From assembly GCA_948470475.1 (NCBI GenBank), contig OX419345.1, positions 7,619,590-7,683,589 on the forward strand: 64,000 nucleotides of DNA. Reading direction: 5' to 3'. The notes beneath the pieces were generated by a model. That model made no database searches. It saw nothing but the letters and a program-made list of their open reading frames with translations, and had not been told where the DNA came from. This DNA comes from Galaxea fascicularis. Taxonomy: Eukaryota > Cnidaria > Anthozoa > Scleractinia > Euphylliidae. The translations under genes were made by a program, and so were the position numbers. This document shows positions 9,525 to 21,900 of this stretch, one piece after another. The stretch's first letter is position 1, and the number at the start of each line of letters is the position of its first letter.

Positions 9525-12500
9525 CTACAAAACACCCTCTGGCAATCCTTCAAATTCATCGTATGCGTCATCCTGCTCTTTTGCCCTTGCTTGTCTCTCG
9601 TTCTTGTCTTTTCTTTTATGCATTGATTCCGATATGTGTCTGTAAATGTTAATTCCTAACAAAGCACTCACGAAAAAATTCATCGCAGACTGCCATTTGC
9701 TGAGCTCAGTCACTTTGTGTTCTCCAATGCGACAGGAAAGAGGCTGAATGTGTAAAATGATGAAGTAGCCAAAGAGACAAGACATACTGAAAAGCACTTT
9801 AAGTAGGTTTTTCCGCTGCCACAGGGCCTCTGCAAGACCTTGCATGAGAGAAAACGAAGCAGCGCAAATCCACAACCGTGTTTCTTCACCCTCACTGCAG
9901 GTTGCAGGTCCGTTCTCTTCAACGCTATCGGTAAGCCTCACAACCGCCGTCCAGAGTGTGATCAACATAACTGCGTAGATTCCTGTGGGGATCCATGGCT
10001 TATCAGCGACCGTTTCACTTTCGGTCTCGTCTTCCTCAGAGACCTCTATTTCGAAGATATCACCTTGTGGATTTTGAATATTCCGCTTGTTAGCTAGTAC
10101 GAAATCGTAGGCACTCCTTGATCCTGAATGTGCAGGAATGCTATCAATACTCCTCAAAAATCCCCCACCGTCCCCATCACTTAGAGCACCGCCATAGCTA
10201 ACTGTCCTTTGCCCTGCAAGATGCCTAGCTCTGTTAGTAGCTGCAAGGTGTCGAGAACGCCCACTCTTACCATTTGATTTCCTGTGTCTTCTAGGAGAAT
10301 TATGCACTTTAGCAGCGACTACCGCTCTAGTATGATTGGGAACTCGAACGATGGGACTGGACCTACGGCGGGACTCTCGTGCCGCGGATGCATTTCCCCT
10401 TGTCGCTGAAAATTGAGCTGGAGACGACAGTTGTCTAACTGGAGTGGCTGTACGACTGGGAAGGCGCTGCGAAAGAGCTGGGGATCCGGAACAACTTGGG
10501 ATGAATCTGGCGGAAGATGGCACCTGACAAGGTTGCGACGTTGTCTGGCTAGGCACGTAAACAGCACGTGATGGTGACGAGGCTCGGCTTGACGTATGAT
10601 GATTTGGTGAAAGGTCGCTACTTTCGGTTACATGACGAATTAAGCGAGGTGCGCTCCCTGTGCTGTTTCTACGCTGCAATTGACCCATGATCCCTGCGCT
10701 TGTCTTATTCCATGGACCACGTTCCCCATGAATCTCACCTAAAGTGGTTTCGGCAATGATGCTACTTGATAGATTGTGGCCTGTTCGCGTCAGTTTCTGT
10801 AACATGGCTAGAGAGAGAAAGACTGGCATCAAATATTACGTGACATAGCTTGGCTCAACATTTTATTTAATATTTTCCCTAAAGTAAAACATCCGATTTG
10901 TCTGGCAACCCAAACGCACGATGCAAATGTTGAGGGACGTCTTATGAAGGTTATGACATGAATGGAAAACTCCGCCCAAAACGAGGAAATCAATCAAAAG
11001 GTCACCAGAAAACAGACAAAGTAAGGTTGAATGCATTTTCTTCATTTTATTGAAAGAAGGGCAAATTTATCCTTCATTACGCGTTTGAATTCGATGATAT
11101 TTCAAACTCCATACAATGCCTCATATAGCGCTCAAATTATCATCGGCCGGCACGACATGCACCGCTTTCAATATTCGCATCGTATGTTTGGGCTGCTTGT
11201 GTTGAAACTGGCGGCGTCAAATGTAATTTAATTAAGACCTGAAAAGACAGAAAAGATGATGTAATCTATCTTGATAGGTGTGTGGCGTTCAAATAGAAGA
11301 GAGTGCAGATTAGGCAGTTTTCAATCGAGTGTCGGAAGTAATTCGCGTTTGCTTTGGTTTTTCTTTACTTCGCTCTTTGATCGATAAAACAAGTGCCACG
11401 TCGGCTCAGCCAATGAGCAGCAAAACCAGTTAACACCGGTTACATGTAATTACTTACAATTCTGATTGGTTCACTTTAATAATTTTTGTCAGCGCTGCGA
11501 TTGGGACGTGACCCAATCGGTGCATGTCGTGTTTGAGTGCCGGCTGTTGATAATCTGAGCGCTATATAAGGCATTGTGTGGAGTTTGAAATACTGACTGG
11601 TCGCAAGGACTAGCCCTTGTAGTATTTACACGCGGGGGACTAATTGCACAGGAACACAGCAAAAACTAGTGGCAAAAGGCATTATTCTTTCACTCTACCA
11701 CTTTCTTAAAGAGAACCGAAATTACTGAATTAACAATATAGCATTGAAATAAATCAGCGCGGTACAAACTGCAGAATGTTTCGTTAAATTATTGAATTCA
11801 ATGCATTGAATTCCGCAAGGATTTATGGGGGATTATGATGCCTAACTTTGATTAGTTTATTTTAATTCGGCCGCAGGGACTTGTTCCACGAACAGTGAAC
11901 ACGAAGGGTTTTGAGGGAGAAGTCGCAGGGCCCAAGTTTTGGTCCCTATGACTAAACTTTTTGTCTAAAATGGTTAGTTCATAGGATGGGTATTTGTCCC
12001 GGGGACTTGATACAGGGACTAGTTCCCTCGGGCGTGCCGACCTTAATTGCTTTGGTTTAAATTTTGCAACATATGATTGACTTCTCAGGACCAGGAATAG
12101 TCAGAAAAGACGGTAATGGGGTGGATCCATTCTGTTTTCGTAATGAACTATGCTGATTCTGCTCCCTATAGCAGAATGGAGGTTAACATAAGGTAAAAAT
12201 TTGTAATAAATTACGTCTATAGAGAAGTTATGAAAATTTTCAATAAACCATTTCTGTATTTGTTTCAAATTTATTTTGTTTATATATATATATATATATA
12301 TTGTCATTCTGACAATGTGATAAATCAGGCAAGCATCATTTTCCAGCAGTATGACTATGAATATCCCGCACTGCAGCAAACTCCTCAGTTCAGCGATAGC
12401 ATCACATCGCAGACTGTTTAAAATTTAAGAAAAATTGTCCAAGGAAAATCGGTAATTTTGTGGCACAATAGCATTGATTCTTAAATTCAAATAACGAAAA

Positions 12501-14154
12501 AAAAAAAAAACCGCCAATTACCTACTGTCAAAAAGACAGTCTTGTGACTGACGTAAGGCGATTAATGATTGTCGAGTCGAATTGTTGAAAGTATGAATTA
12601 GGGATCTTATCTACCGTAGCAACGGTAGATCTAATCCGGAGGTCGTGGGTTCGATTCCAACCGAGGTCATAAGAATTTTTTCTTTGCCTCGTGTGGTTCC
12701 CCGATACCCTTTACTAGGGCTAACGCCCAGCGGGTTTTTCATGGGTTTCTATTAGCACTTTAATTTACACTTCAGAGTTAATTCTCTGTTCCACCACTTG
12801 TACTTGTTTATAGTGCTACGCGGCACAACATATATATGTACCCTTACTTTCTCTTCGCCGCGATTCACCACCTTAATCGTCCCCGACTTTCTCTGTCCGA
12901 CCTCGTAGCCTAGTCGGTTGAGCAACGGTAGATCTAATCCGGAGGTCGTGGGTTCGATTCCCACCGAGGTCATAAGAATTTTTTTAGGGCTAACGCCCAG
13001 CGGGTTTTTCATTGGTTTCTATTAGCACTTTAATTTACACTTCAGAGTTAATTCTCTGTTCCATCACTTAAATTTACATGTGTCTGATTGTCTAAAATGT
13101 TTTACCGGCGCCAAATTTGTTGGTATTAACAGTTGTTGGACTTCTTTAATTAAGTTCCGCTTTTGCTTGGTGGGATTATTTTCGTCAACGGAGAAACACC
13201 TCAATGCAGCTCAGTAACACCAGTTTACAGCATTTTCCAGCACTTATACTTTTATGGAGCTTTATAGTGGCATCAAACAAATACTCAATCTTTGGTGAAA
13301 ACGTCAGAGAATTTATTTTTGACAGAACTGCGAGAGGGCCAGGAAAGTTTGAACACTTAATTCTTATTTGGAGATGCACACAACATCTGCTCAAGGACAG
13401 AAATTTTCACACGAGAAATATTATAATGCCTCACGTTTTTTTAAAAATAAAATGTAAAGAGCTATCAACTAAGCTATGGCAAAAATCACTCAATTTATTA
13501 AGAAAACTACACCATACTGCGTGTAAAGAAATCTACAGTTTTGTACTGTGATAAAAATATATCTGCATGATTATTTTCGTATATAAGATATTTCTTGAAC
13601 GACAATCTTTTTGTAATTAACAGATTCCTTTTTCCCGAGAGTACAGAAAGTTGGCTTACGACGTTTCGGCGCTGCGTGGATTTTGTTCAAAGCCTGATAA
13701 GCTATTTCAGTTCGGCGTTTTGAAGTTGCGCGTCGAAGGGGAATACCGTTTTGCATTTTCAAATATAAATGTGCGTTGTTTCGCTAAACAATGTAATTGT
13801 TTGAACCGTGCGACCATTTTGTTTATCGGGGAAATAGTATCCTGAATAATTGTCACTAAATTTCTCACAGGGCATGTCACAATTTAAAGGTCGAAATGAA
13901 AGGGAAACTGTGGCGTAAATGTTTCACGGTTTAATACTCTACAAGATTGGATTTCCGAGATCGGGAGAATTGAGAGCACTCAACACCATTTAATTTGTTG
14001 GGGTAGAAATAAATAATAAGTTGCTGGGGTATGAGGGATTCAGAAATTTGCAAGTGAAATATAACAGCTAATTACCTTCTTTTCGTAATTCCAGCTCGTC
14101 TTGTAAAGTCTCACTGATGTCTGTGACATGCGTGCCTGAGTCAGAATCTGCCAT
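9525..14154 (-). CDS. Uncharacterised four-pass membrane protein, two exons (453 aa)
   Basis: Exon 1 is 14154-14076 (ATG to a GTAATT donor, ending in phase 1). Exon 2 is 10807-9525, starting after a strong acceptor (TCTTTCTCTCTCTAG) and ending in TAG at 9525-9527. The joined length, 1362 nt, is an exact multiple of three, and the join reads smoothly from an acidic heptad-like stretch (ETLQDELELRKE) into AMLQKLTRTG. Exon 2 is also open above the acceptor, so a start inside it (Met in MLQKL) is the alternative. Residues about 45-270 are basic, Ser/Arg/Pro-rich and probably disordered. An acidic patch (EIEVSEEDETESE) precedes about four hydrophobic segments (WIPTGIYAVMLITLW; LWICAASFSLMQGLAEALW; LFSMSCLFGYFIILHI; MNFFVSALLGINIY). 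The end is a charged tail (HKRKDKNERQARAKE). I do not recognise the family. The 3.3-kb intron holds MITEs and a tRNA-like repeat. Confidence 0.65.
11097..11594. mobile_element. MITE with ~70-bp terminal inverted repeats
   Basis: The left arm 11097-11165 (TTTCAAACTCCATACAATGC, then CATATAGCGCTCAAATTATC, then GCCGGCACGACATGCA) is the inverted copy of 11521-11594. The core is about 350 bp and non-coding. It lies inside the intron of the 453-aa gene. Confidence 0.7.
12278..12301. repeat. (TA)n microsatellite
   Basis: An uninterrupted TA run of about ten units lies in the intron of the 453-aa gene. Confidence 0.9.
12617..13070. repeat. Duplicated tRNA-like / SINE block
   Basis: A block beginning CAACGGTAGATCTAATCCGG and ending CTTCAGAGTTAATTCTCTGT occurs twice: from 12620, and again from 12923. 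The offset is 303 bp at the start and 270 bp further on, because the second copy lacks about 33 bp between the tRNA-like part and AGGGCTAACGCCCAGCGGG. The first copy has lost the 5' half of its tRNA-like head. This is either a local duplication or two insertions of the same SINE. Confidence 0.75.
12899..12971 (+). repeat. 73-nt tRNA-like SINE head
   Basis: GACCTCG at 12899-12905 pairs perfectly with CGAGGTC at 12965-12971 as a 7-bp acceptor stem. A 5-bp T arm with a TTCGATT loop (GTGGGTTCGATTCCCAC) precedes it. The A-box region reads AGCCTAGTCGGTTGAGC. The D stem and anticodon arm are imperfect, and the sequence continues directly into repeat DNA shared with the neighbouring copy. It is therefore best read as a SINE head derived from a tRNA rather than a working tRNA gene. 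Confidence 0.65.
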
Positions 14155-17100
14155 ATTTTCCTGTGCCCCTAAAATAAGGCATTTAATAGACCTTGCGCGG
14201 TTGGAAGAAACTTTGGATACGATCACCGAATCATTTGGTGACGGAACCTTGTTTTATGAGATCGCAATGGGATTACGCTTAAAACGCACGTCATTGGCTA
14301 CTCTGATTAGCTGATTACAGGGAACAAAAACTAAGCGTTAGGGTTTTCTCATCGCCCCGCGAAATAGAATACCGCAATTCCAATCATTGGTGAATGGGTT
14401 TTGTCTTTCGGTTTTATCCAAAAGTGTGCCTAATGTATTCCAGTGTCTAACACCGATTTGCTTAATTATTTATTAAATACTACTTAGGAAATTTGATAAT
14501 GAGGTACTGTTTTTAAGAATGCTCGTATTTATTCTTGGGAGGAATTAGGTTACTGTACATCGAGTTCATCACCGATCCATACTTAAGCAAAGCAAAACAA
14601 CTTTGCTTGTAAATAAAGTTAAACAACAGACACATTCCACCCATTTCTGGTTAACTGTTCAAGGAAACTGATCATCGTTTTTCAAACAGTTTGAACCGCA
14701 AAATTAAACGAGTATGGTAACAATATAGGAAATTATCGCCTAACAAAACACATAGCAGCTAAAACGTTTTGACGATTATTCCAATAAGCACGGGAACCGT
14801 CAGTTATGGTAAAATAATCATCAGTTATTTCTTTGTCGTCGTAGTGACAATGGACATAAGAAATCCGGCGACATACAATATTATAGAGAATTAAGGTTCT
14901 GACACATATTGCAATACTGATGAAGAAAACTGTCAATTATCACCAGACCAGTATTTAGTATCCAATTCGTTAAAAATGGACTTCAGAATACACGATAAAA
15001 AATGTGCTGGTTTCGTCACGTACAGGTACAACTATTCAAAAATATATACAAACATACGAAGCCAGTGCGATCAGTGGCGATCAAGCGTAACTCCACAAAT
15101 TTCCTCTGTGGTCGCACAACAAAACGTGACGTCATAAAAGTACTAAAATTCAAAAGTAAAGAGCATTTTCAATTTTTATCTTTATCACGTAAAAGACGTC
15201 TTAGACATGTATATACTTGCATGTTTTCAGCTCGGAAGCGTTCTTTGCTTTGAAAAAATAGCAGTTTGAATTTTAGATTTCTGAAAAGTAGGTCACATGA
15301 AGATGTCTTCTCACAAGTATGTCACATACATGAAAAATCGATTTAGCGTGTTTTTTAGAGGTCTGAAAAGCCAACATCCCAAGAGAAACGTATATTGGAA
15401 TGTTTGCAACCTCAAAAGAGGGAAGAAAGCCTTTAAGATAGCCAAAGTAAATTCCAGATGTTTTCACTCGTTTCCGGCCTCCATATTGGAGCCCCTCAGA
15501 GGGAATCCATCATGGCGCGTCCATACTGACCTCTGTAATTTTGAGTGGTACATCTAGTTTTGCTAAATAACTCGAGTATGGGATATCGCACAGCCCTAAG
15601 ACTTTGAGATTTTGTTTATTTATTACTCTTCTAAAATATCTCAATTTTTTTACTTAATCTATTGAATGATTGATGATTTTACTTTTTTAAACTTGCGTGA
15701 CGTGCACGTGACTGAAAGCCAAGAATAAACCTTATAATGCGCATTCCTCTTACGAAGGCGAACAGGCAAAATTTTTATAATTAAGGTGAAGAGGTGGGCT
15801 GGACGCTTACTCCTTTTTCCTGTACCTGAAGTCATTAAACCATGAAATTCTCAAGGTGATCTTGGCACGTCACTATGAACAGCATGAGACAAATAAATTA
15901 CAACAGAAGAAAATCTCCGTGTAAAGGATTTTGTAGGCGACCATAACATACAAAATGGCGGTTTCTGCAGAAGCTATTTAATACAAAGTCGTTAAAACTC
16001 TATGAGAAAGAGGGTAAATAGAGGATAAAGCCAATTGAGAACATTTCGAGGCGTCGTGGAAAAGCCTTCCGGCTCCATTATACCGGAGAGACACCCCCAA
16101 AAGACATTAATCGATCTTTTGCTTATGCAAGCCTCCCACGCCATGGTGTTTAATAGGGAACCGAGGTCGTGTTGCTCTCCTTCAAACAAAATCACGTCTT
16201 CCTGACTTCTCTGAAGGCGTGCGGACGGCGTGGGAGGGTGCATGTGTATTGCCGTCGGCTGTCGTGATCATTCGACGGTGAAACTTCCGCTAAGGAACAC
16301 GTTAGCAATTGACCTATCGAAAATCGTGATGGCACGATGTCTTTTGTAACGTAACCTTTATCTGTGCCAATAACATCATCGTTAAATTGCTTGTCTGGCC
16401 GCAATCCACACGTCACTGAAGCATGCCGGTCTCCGCCAGGGGTGTTCAGCTCTAAACACATGACATGGCGTGATTCTTGAAGGGGTATATCAAGAATCAC
16501 GCCACGTTATGTGTATATCAACCCAGGGACAGATCTATCTGGGTTGAGAACACACTTGTACAGTGTTACTGTGTGAGTCATTGAGCGTTCACAGATCGTG
16601 GTTGTAACCTTTGCAACACCGATGATCACTGTCACTTGGAATTATTTTCACTTTCGGCATCAACTGTTTTGCCGTGCAATAACTAGAACCAGGGCCGAGA
16701 TGTATGAGTACCGATTACCACTCACTCTCGGATTTACTGCGATCTAAACCTGGATTAAAACCCATAGATTGCCACAGTGAACGATGCACGATTGACTCCG
16801 CCCTTGCTTCAAAGAACTCGGCATTACAAGAGAACCAACTGGGCTATGTCAATTGAGGATTCATATGTTTCTCTCTTTGACTTGAGGAAGGGATAAATCT
16901 ATTATATCGTTTCATCACATCAGTGCCTTTCGTTTGTCACTTTTTTTAATGCCGGCAAACGTCAGCAAATTAAGTGGAGTATTAACTTCGTTGATCTTGG
17001 AAACGTGGTTTTACTGAGATTCTTGTAACTCCGACTTACAGCGAACCAATCAGATGAGGGCAACGCGTCGTCTCCGCCGAGTGTCTTAGCCGCGGTGCTT

Positions 17101-18080
17101 CCAGTGAGGGCGGTCATTTTGGAACGCACGCTGCTCGTTCTCCTATGGCCCGTTACTCGAAAGTTCCTTAAACTTTTCGGTCCCGAAAATCCATTTCTAA
17201 AACTGCGACTCGCTTATTCTAAACGCCTGGCCTTTTACAAACTGTACTATGATTTATAAAAATATGTTATGCAGACAATAAACAATGGGTGCGTTGTTTA
17301 ACCGGTATAACAACGGAATCTGAGTTGTACACAGTATTGACAATTTTTTTGTGCTTTGTAGATTTGATTTAAAAAGCACCACTTCAAAGTAACGTCTTGA
17401 CCCACTCGCAGCCATGAAACTATATCTAATCAATTGGGTTTTGTGGAAATACTTGTTTCAGAGTGCGTGTAGTTAAGCGCATTGGTTCGTTCCATGACAT
17501 TCATTTGAATCGTCACATCTTAGAATTTTGTCCCAAAGACTCTTAACTGAAGTGTCATTCGCCGCCATTGGGTTGCTGATGCAACGTGATTCGTAGTTCA
17601 CCCCATGATAGGCTTGTTCAATAATTTTTGTTTGGCAGTTGGTGGTTTCGGAGCCGTTTCGGTGTTAATCCCACTCTCCACTGAAAGATTTCGCGCATTA
17701 AGCCTGGTTTCCATATGATCGCAAACGACCGCAGAAATGTTTACGACTGATATGCGATCCACGATCTGCGGATCATATCGAAACTAGGCTTTACTTTTGC
17801 TGTCTCAATTTAAACTTCTAAACACAAGTTTGTTCTTTACCCTATCTGCATTATTTTTCAGCAGGAAGGTTCATTAAGACAGACTGGTTTTATTAATTGA
17901 TTGTTTTCAGTGAATGTCCTATCAGTTTTGTTGAATGTTTGGAAGACCTGATTTTTACGGTGATAAAACGAACGTGCTCCAAACAACCTTTATCGGCTGT
18001 TTCATTCGTACTTTATATGGTAATATTTTTACGCGAGTGATGTTTCTTTTGTTGATGATAATTAGAGCATTTCAACTAAT
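14155..18080. other. Intergenic stretch without a supported gene
   Basis: Frames at 15992-16500 (minus) and elsewhere show no domain, no splice partner and no composition bias of coding sequence. The stretch includes a short hairpin at about 16463-16512 (GGCGTGATTCTTGA, then GGGGTATA, then TCAAGAATCACGCC) and the foldback piece at 17700-17792. Confidence 0.55.
17700..17792. mobile_element. Short foldback MITE
   Basis: TAAGCCTGGTTTCCATATGATC at the left is answered by GATCATATCGAAACTAGGCTT at the right, with a core of about 50 bp (…CGACCGCAGA…). It is small, non-coding and bounded by inverted repeats, so a miniature element is likely. Confidence 0.6.
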
Positions 18081-18090
18081 CATTTTTTTC

Positions 18091-18655
18091 GGCATGTACT
18101 AAAACCAGGAACACCAGAACATCGGAACACCGGAACACCGGAACACCGGAACACCGGAACACCGGAACACCCCGGAACACCGGAACACCCCGGAACACCG
18201 GAACACCCCAGAACAGCCCGGAACACCGAATTTGACGGTGTTGTTTTGTTTTCCCATTCCACCATTCCAGCTTCTCCTATGTGATCATAGTCTTGAGAAA
18301 CTTTACCAGCTTATTCCTTTAATTCTTTAGTAACTTATTTCTTCCTTTTATTTTTTATTTCTTCGTTCTTTCTTTCTGTCTTTTTTTCACTTTTTTAAAA
18401 ATATTTTTAGAGCATGCTTCTAAGCTCTTTCGTGTTACATGGGTAAACAAAATACATTGACATTTTAATTTTTTACCGTGGTCTGTAATGGGAAAACAAA
18501 ACAACACCGTCAAATTCGGTGTTTCGGGATTTTTCGGCTGTTCCGGGCTGTTCCTGAGTGTTCCGGTGTTCCAGGGTGTTCCGGGGTGTTCCGGTGTTCC
18601 GGTGGTGTTCCGGTGGTGTTCCAGTGTTCCGGTGTTCCTTGTTTTAGTACATGCC
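18091..18655. mobile_element. Foldback element with minisatellite arms and 9-bp target duplication
   Basis: The arms at 18091-18258 and 18487-18655 are inverted copies of about 168 bp around a 228-bp core. Each arm runs from GGCATGTACTAAAA through a tandem array of GGAACACC(GG) units to AATTTGACGGTGTTGTTTTG. The element is flanked by a direct 9-bp repeat, ATTTTTTTC, at 18082-18090 and 18656-18664. A 9-bp duplication and long arms fit a Mutator-like foldback element, though the T-rich target weakens this. The core ends in a T-rich run and has no coding capacity. Confidence 0.75.
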
Positions 18656-18914
18656 ATTTTTTTCTCATAAAGCTGGCACGAAATGCTCAGCATGACTAAC
18701 TCATGCATAAGATAAACTCCCTCCGGATGTCGCTACAGCCAATTAGCGTCTCTATATTACCATGACAAATGGCCTAGTGCTACACAAAGCCTCCTTGTTA
18801 GTAATAAATAAATAAATGCCGTAGTGCCATAACAAAGACCCCGAGACCACGGATCAAGGCGAGCGCACTGAAAGACTGTATTTTGGCGGAGAGAAAAGTG
18901 AACAGTGTCCCAAG

Positions 18915-21900
18915 ATGATGATCGTGTCGGAGCTGAAGAGTCTTCATTTCTGGGCCAGTGCTCTGGTTGAGTTGATCGCAACCTTCTTTTTTATCTTTTT
19001 GACTACTGGTACGACCATCACTTGGAACCAAAACCATCCACCGTCTACAGAACTCATTTCTTTGTCGTTTGGGTTCAGTATCGCATCCCTTGCCATGTGC
19101 AGCCTCCACCTGAGCGGCGGACACATCAATCCTGCTGTTACCATTGCCATGATGGCCATAAGGAAGGTGAACATCCTGAGAGGAATAACCTACGTGATTT
19201 TTCAGTTGGTTGGAGGTGAGGCAATGAAGTTATTTAGATTCTTTGGAAAGGATGCAACCACACGTAAACAACCACTTTTTAACTGGATCAACCATATTGT
19301 CCAGAAAAAATCTAAAGTAAATTATTCAGTACAAAGTAAGAAGGTAGTTGTGCAAGATGGTCGTGGTAATAAAATTGTAGGTTTGAAGAAGACACCTTCA
19401 GTGGTCTCCACCCCAGACAGAAGGACTAAGTAGCCATTAAGTGATAGATCACTATGAAGAACAAAGAAAGAGGCTGAAGTGTTTTTCTAGTAATCAGCGT
19501 AATGCAAATCCATGCCATTGCGAAAAATTCTAAAGATTGATGTCAAAAAAAGTTCTTAACAGCGTGTTATTATACAGATACTTCTAAATTTTTCAAGATG
19601 TAATAATAACGGGCCTTGTTTGCTCATCCGAGACTGATCAACCTTCGCTGTTTTGCAAAAGAGACAGTTTGTCAAAAGGTTGTATTGTAATTGTTCCAGT
19701 GCAACAAGTACATTTGCTATTAGCTCTGATTATTTTTGTCCCTCATAGGTGTAGGATGATGTTAGCGATTATTTTTGTACTTTTTCCCATTTCAATCGAA
19801 AAAAAAAAAAAATCAGCTTGTGACACAGTAGCCTGAGACGTACCACTTCGCTGAGCCTTTTTCGCAGCTGGGACGTGACCTCAAAGCTAACTCATTTAAA
19901 AAGGAGCATACTTCGAATTTTTCTGCTGTGTTAGCGTTCTTTGTAGAGGAAACAATTGTTAACATCATAGTTACGTAGATTCTCAAGAGCTAGTATTATT
20001 CAATGTTTGGGCTAATTTTTATGATGCCCATGTAAGAACTTTTGCGGTTTGAAGTTCAGTATGTATTAAATTGAAGTGGAAATTGTCTCTCTGACTTTTC
20101 AACTTTAGTTTGAACTTTTTCGGTGACGGCGTGCAAAACCCGAAGGTATCTCTTTTACGAAGGATTATTGCTTCCAATTTAATTGTTTCCTGGCTTGACG
20201 CAAACAGTTTCTATTAGTCCAAGTGTTCAAGAGATAGTGCTGAATGCAATTGCTAATTAGTTGTGTGCTTGTATGCAAAGCTGGACCTTGTTTCTTATCG
20301 TTGTAGCGATCACCAAGACGTGACAGACAAAACGGAGGATGTAAATAATAAAAAAATAAATAAAAAAATAAAGGCCCTTTATTCACTCTTGGCAGTTAAA
20401 GGCCAGTGGAGCCGAGCAAATACATGAAGCAAATAATTCAAATAAACCGGCAACATGATATGAATCCCAACTGGCGTTTTCTGCCAAAGAAATTCATGTT
20501 ATTCATAAGAGTAAAGGCAAACAAACATTATTACATAACAATTATCACGTAGCTATTGTTTTAAGGCTTTCGTTTATAGCAACAACGTGTCTTATTCTAT
20601 GCCCAGCAGGGTTCTTTGATTGCATCTTGATCGTTTCGTCGCTCGACGATCGCTTGCCCAATTTGGGTTAGTATCCGATGCAGTCGGACCGTTTATTGTA
20701 TATTATTGATAATCAACAAGAACAAAATGCTTTATGATTTATCCGATGCAGTCGGACCGTTTATTGTATATTATTGATAATCAACAAGAACAAAATGCTT
20801 GTTGCCCCATAGGAAGACTTTTCTTGAGTTTTTTGCCGACGGCGGTTCACACTTAAGCTTCCTTCGAATTTTCTTATGGTTCCTTGCGTACTTCGCGGTC
20901 TAACAAATTACCAAGAGTCTATGACGATTACACATTTACCGGTATTTTGCGATACGTCGCACTGGGGCAAGGATAATTGCTGTATGTCAAGTATGGGTGG
21001 GAAACTAGTTATGCACTAGTGAAGTCACTGTCTCAAGCCAAAATAACCCTTCCGTACATGCTGGAGACAATTTGAATTAATTTTTTTCTCGGTTGTATTA
21101 ATGTCACGAACAACGTAGAACTTTCCAGATAAAGGCAGCCGTAAAGTGGTTTACAATTCTTGCCGCTCTCTCAATTAGAACAATATCCGCCTATTGTTCT
21201 ATGGTTTGTTCTAGAGCACTGCAAGGAACTTGTACTCTCACGTAGGCATGTTGTTCAAAACTGGTCCTGATTTTTGCGTTGTTTCTTACATCTGTGCGAC
21301 GCAATAGAACACGTTTCTTGAAGTTGGGTTAGGACCAAATCTGGCAAAAAAATTACAAGTTCCTAAAACGAAGTATGCTGGTGTTCTACTCCGTCTTGTT
21401 GTAAATAATGAGCACGAGGCTCTTGTTCAAAGGATCATGCCATTATGTAGAGAACCCATAAAATATAACTTAATAAAGCAATTGTTTTCAAGATGATATC
21501 TCGGTGATGACAAAATTGTTGAAGTGTTTGGAATAGTTAGAATTGTTTCAAGCTAAATATTTATTAAACAAGAATCTAACCTCTTTTTGTTAATAAGCCG
21601 CAATCTGTCCTCAAAGCCTACCTCCCAGCTTGACTCTATTGTTTAAGCCAGCTGTTAGTTAGTTTTGGAGAAAAGAGCTTCCACTTGCGAGTCGTTTTAG
21701 TATAATTGAACAAGCCACAGAAGATGTTTGTGTGGACGGAAACCTGAACTATATTCATTTTGTCAACTGACCAAATTTGTTTCTACAGTGAAACTATAAA
21801 TGAGTCAGCCTTAGACGGTCAGAGTAGAGACGGATAGCAAGTCAGTGAGTCTGGTGGCACCATTTTATAAATAGAACGGACAACAATGCTTTATTTTGAT

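Noticed and set aside
12752..13012. 86-aa frame with VGIEPTTSGLDLPLLNRLGYE-like text
   Set aside because: This is the well-known spurious translation of a tRNA-derived SINE head; the B box and T arm explain it.
15992..16500. Two overlapping minus frames (83 and 102 aa) as a gene
   Set aside because: They have no domain, no splice partner or phase-consistent join, and a local hairpin.
18080..18708. Frames of 60-117 aa with repeating CSGVPGCSGVP or TGTPEHPGTP text
   Set aside because: They are translations of the minisatellite arms of the foldback element, with no flanking coding sequence or splice support.
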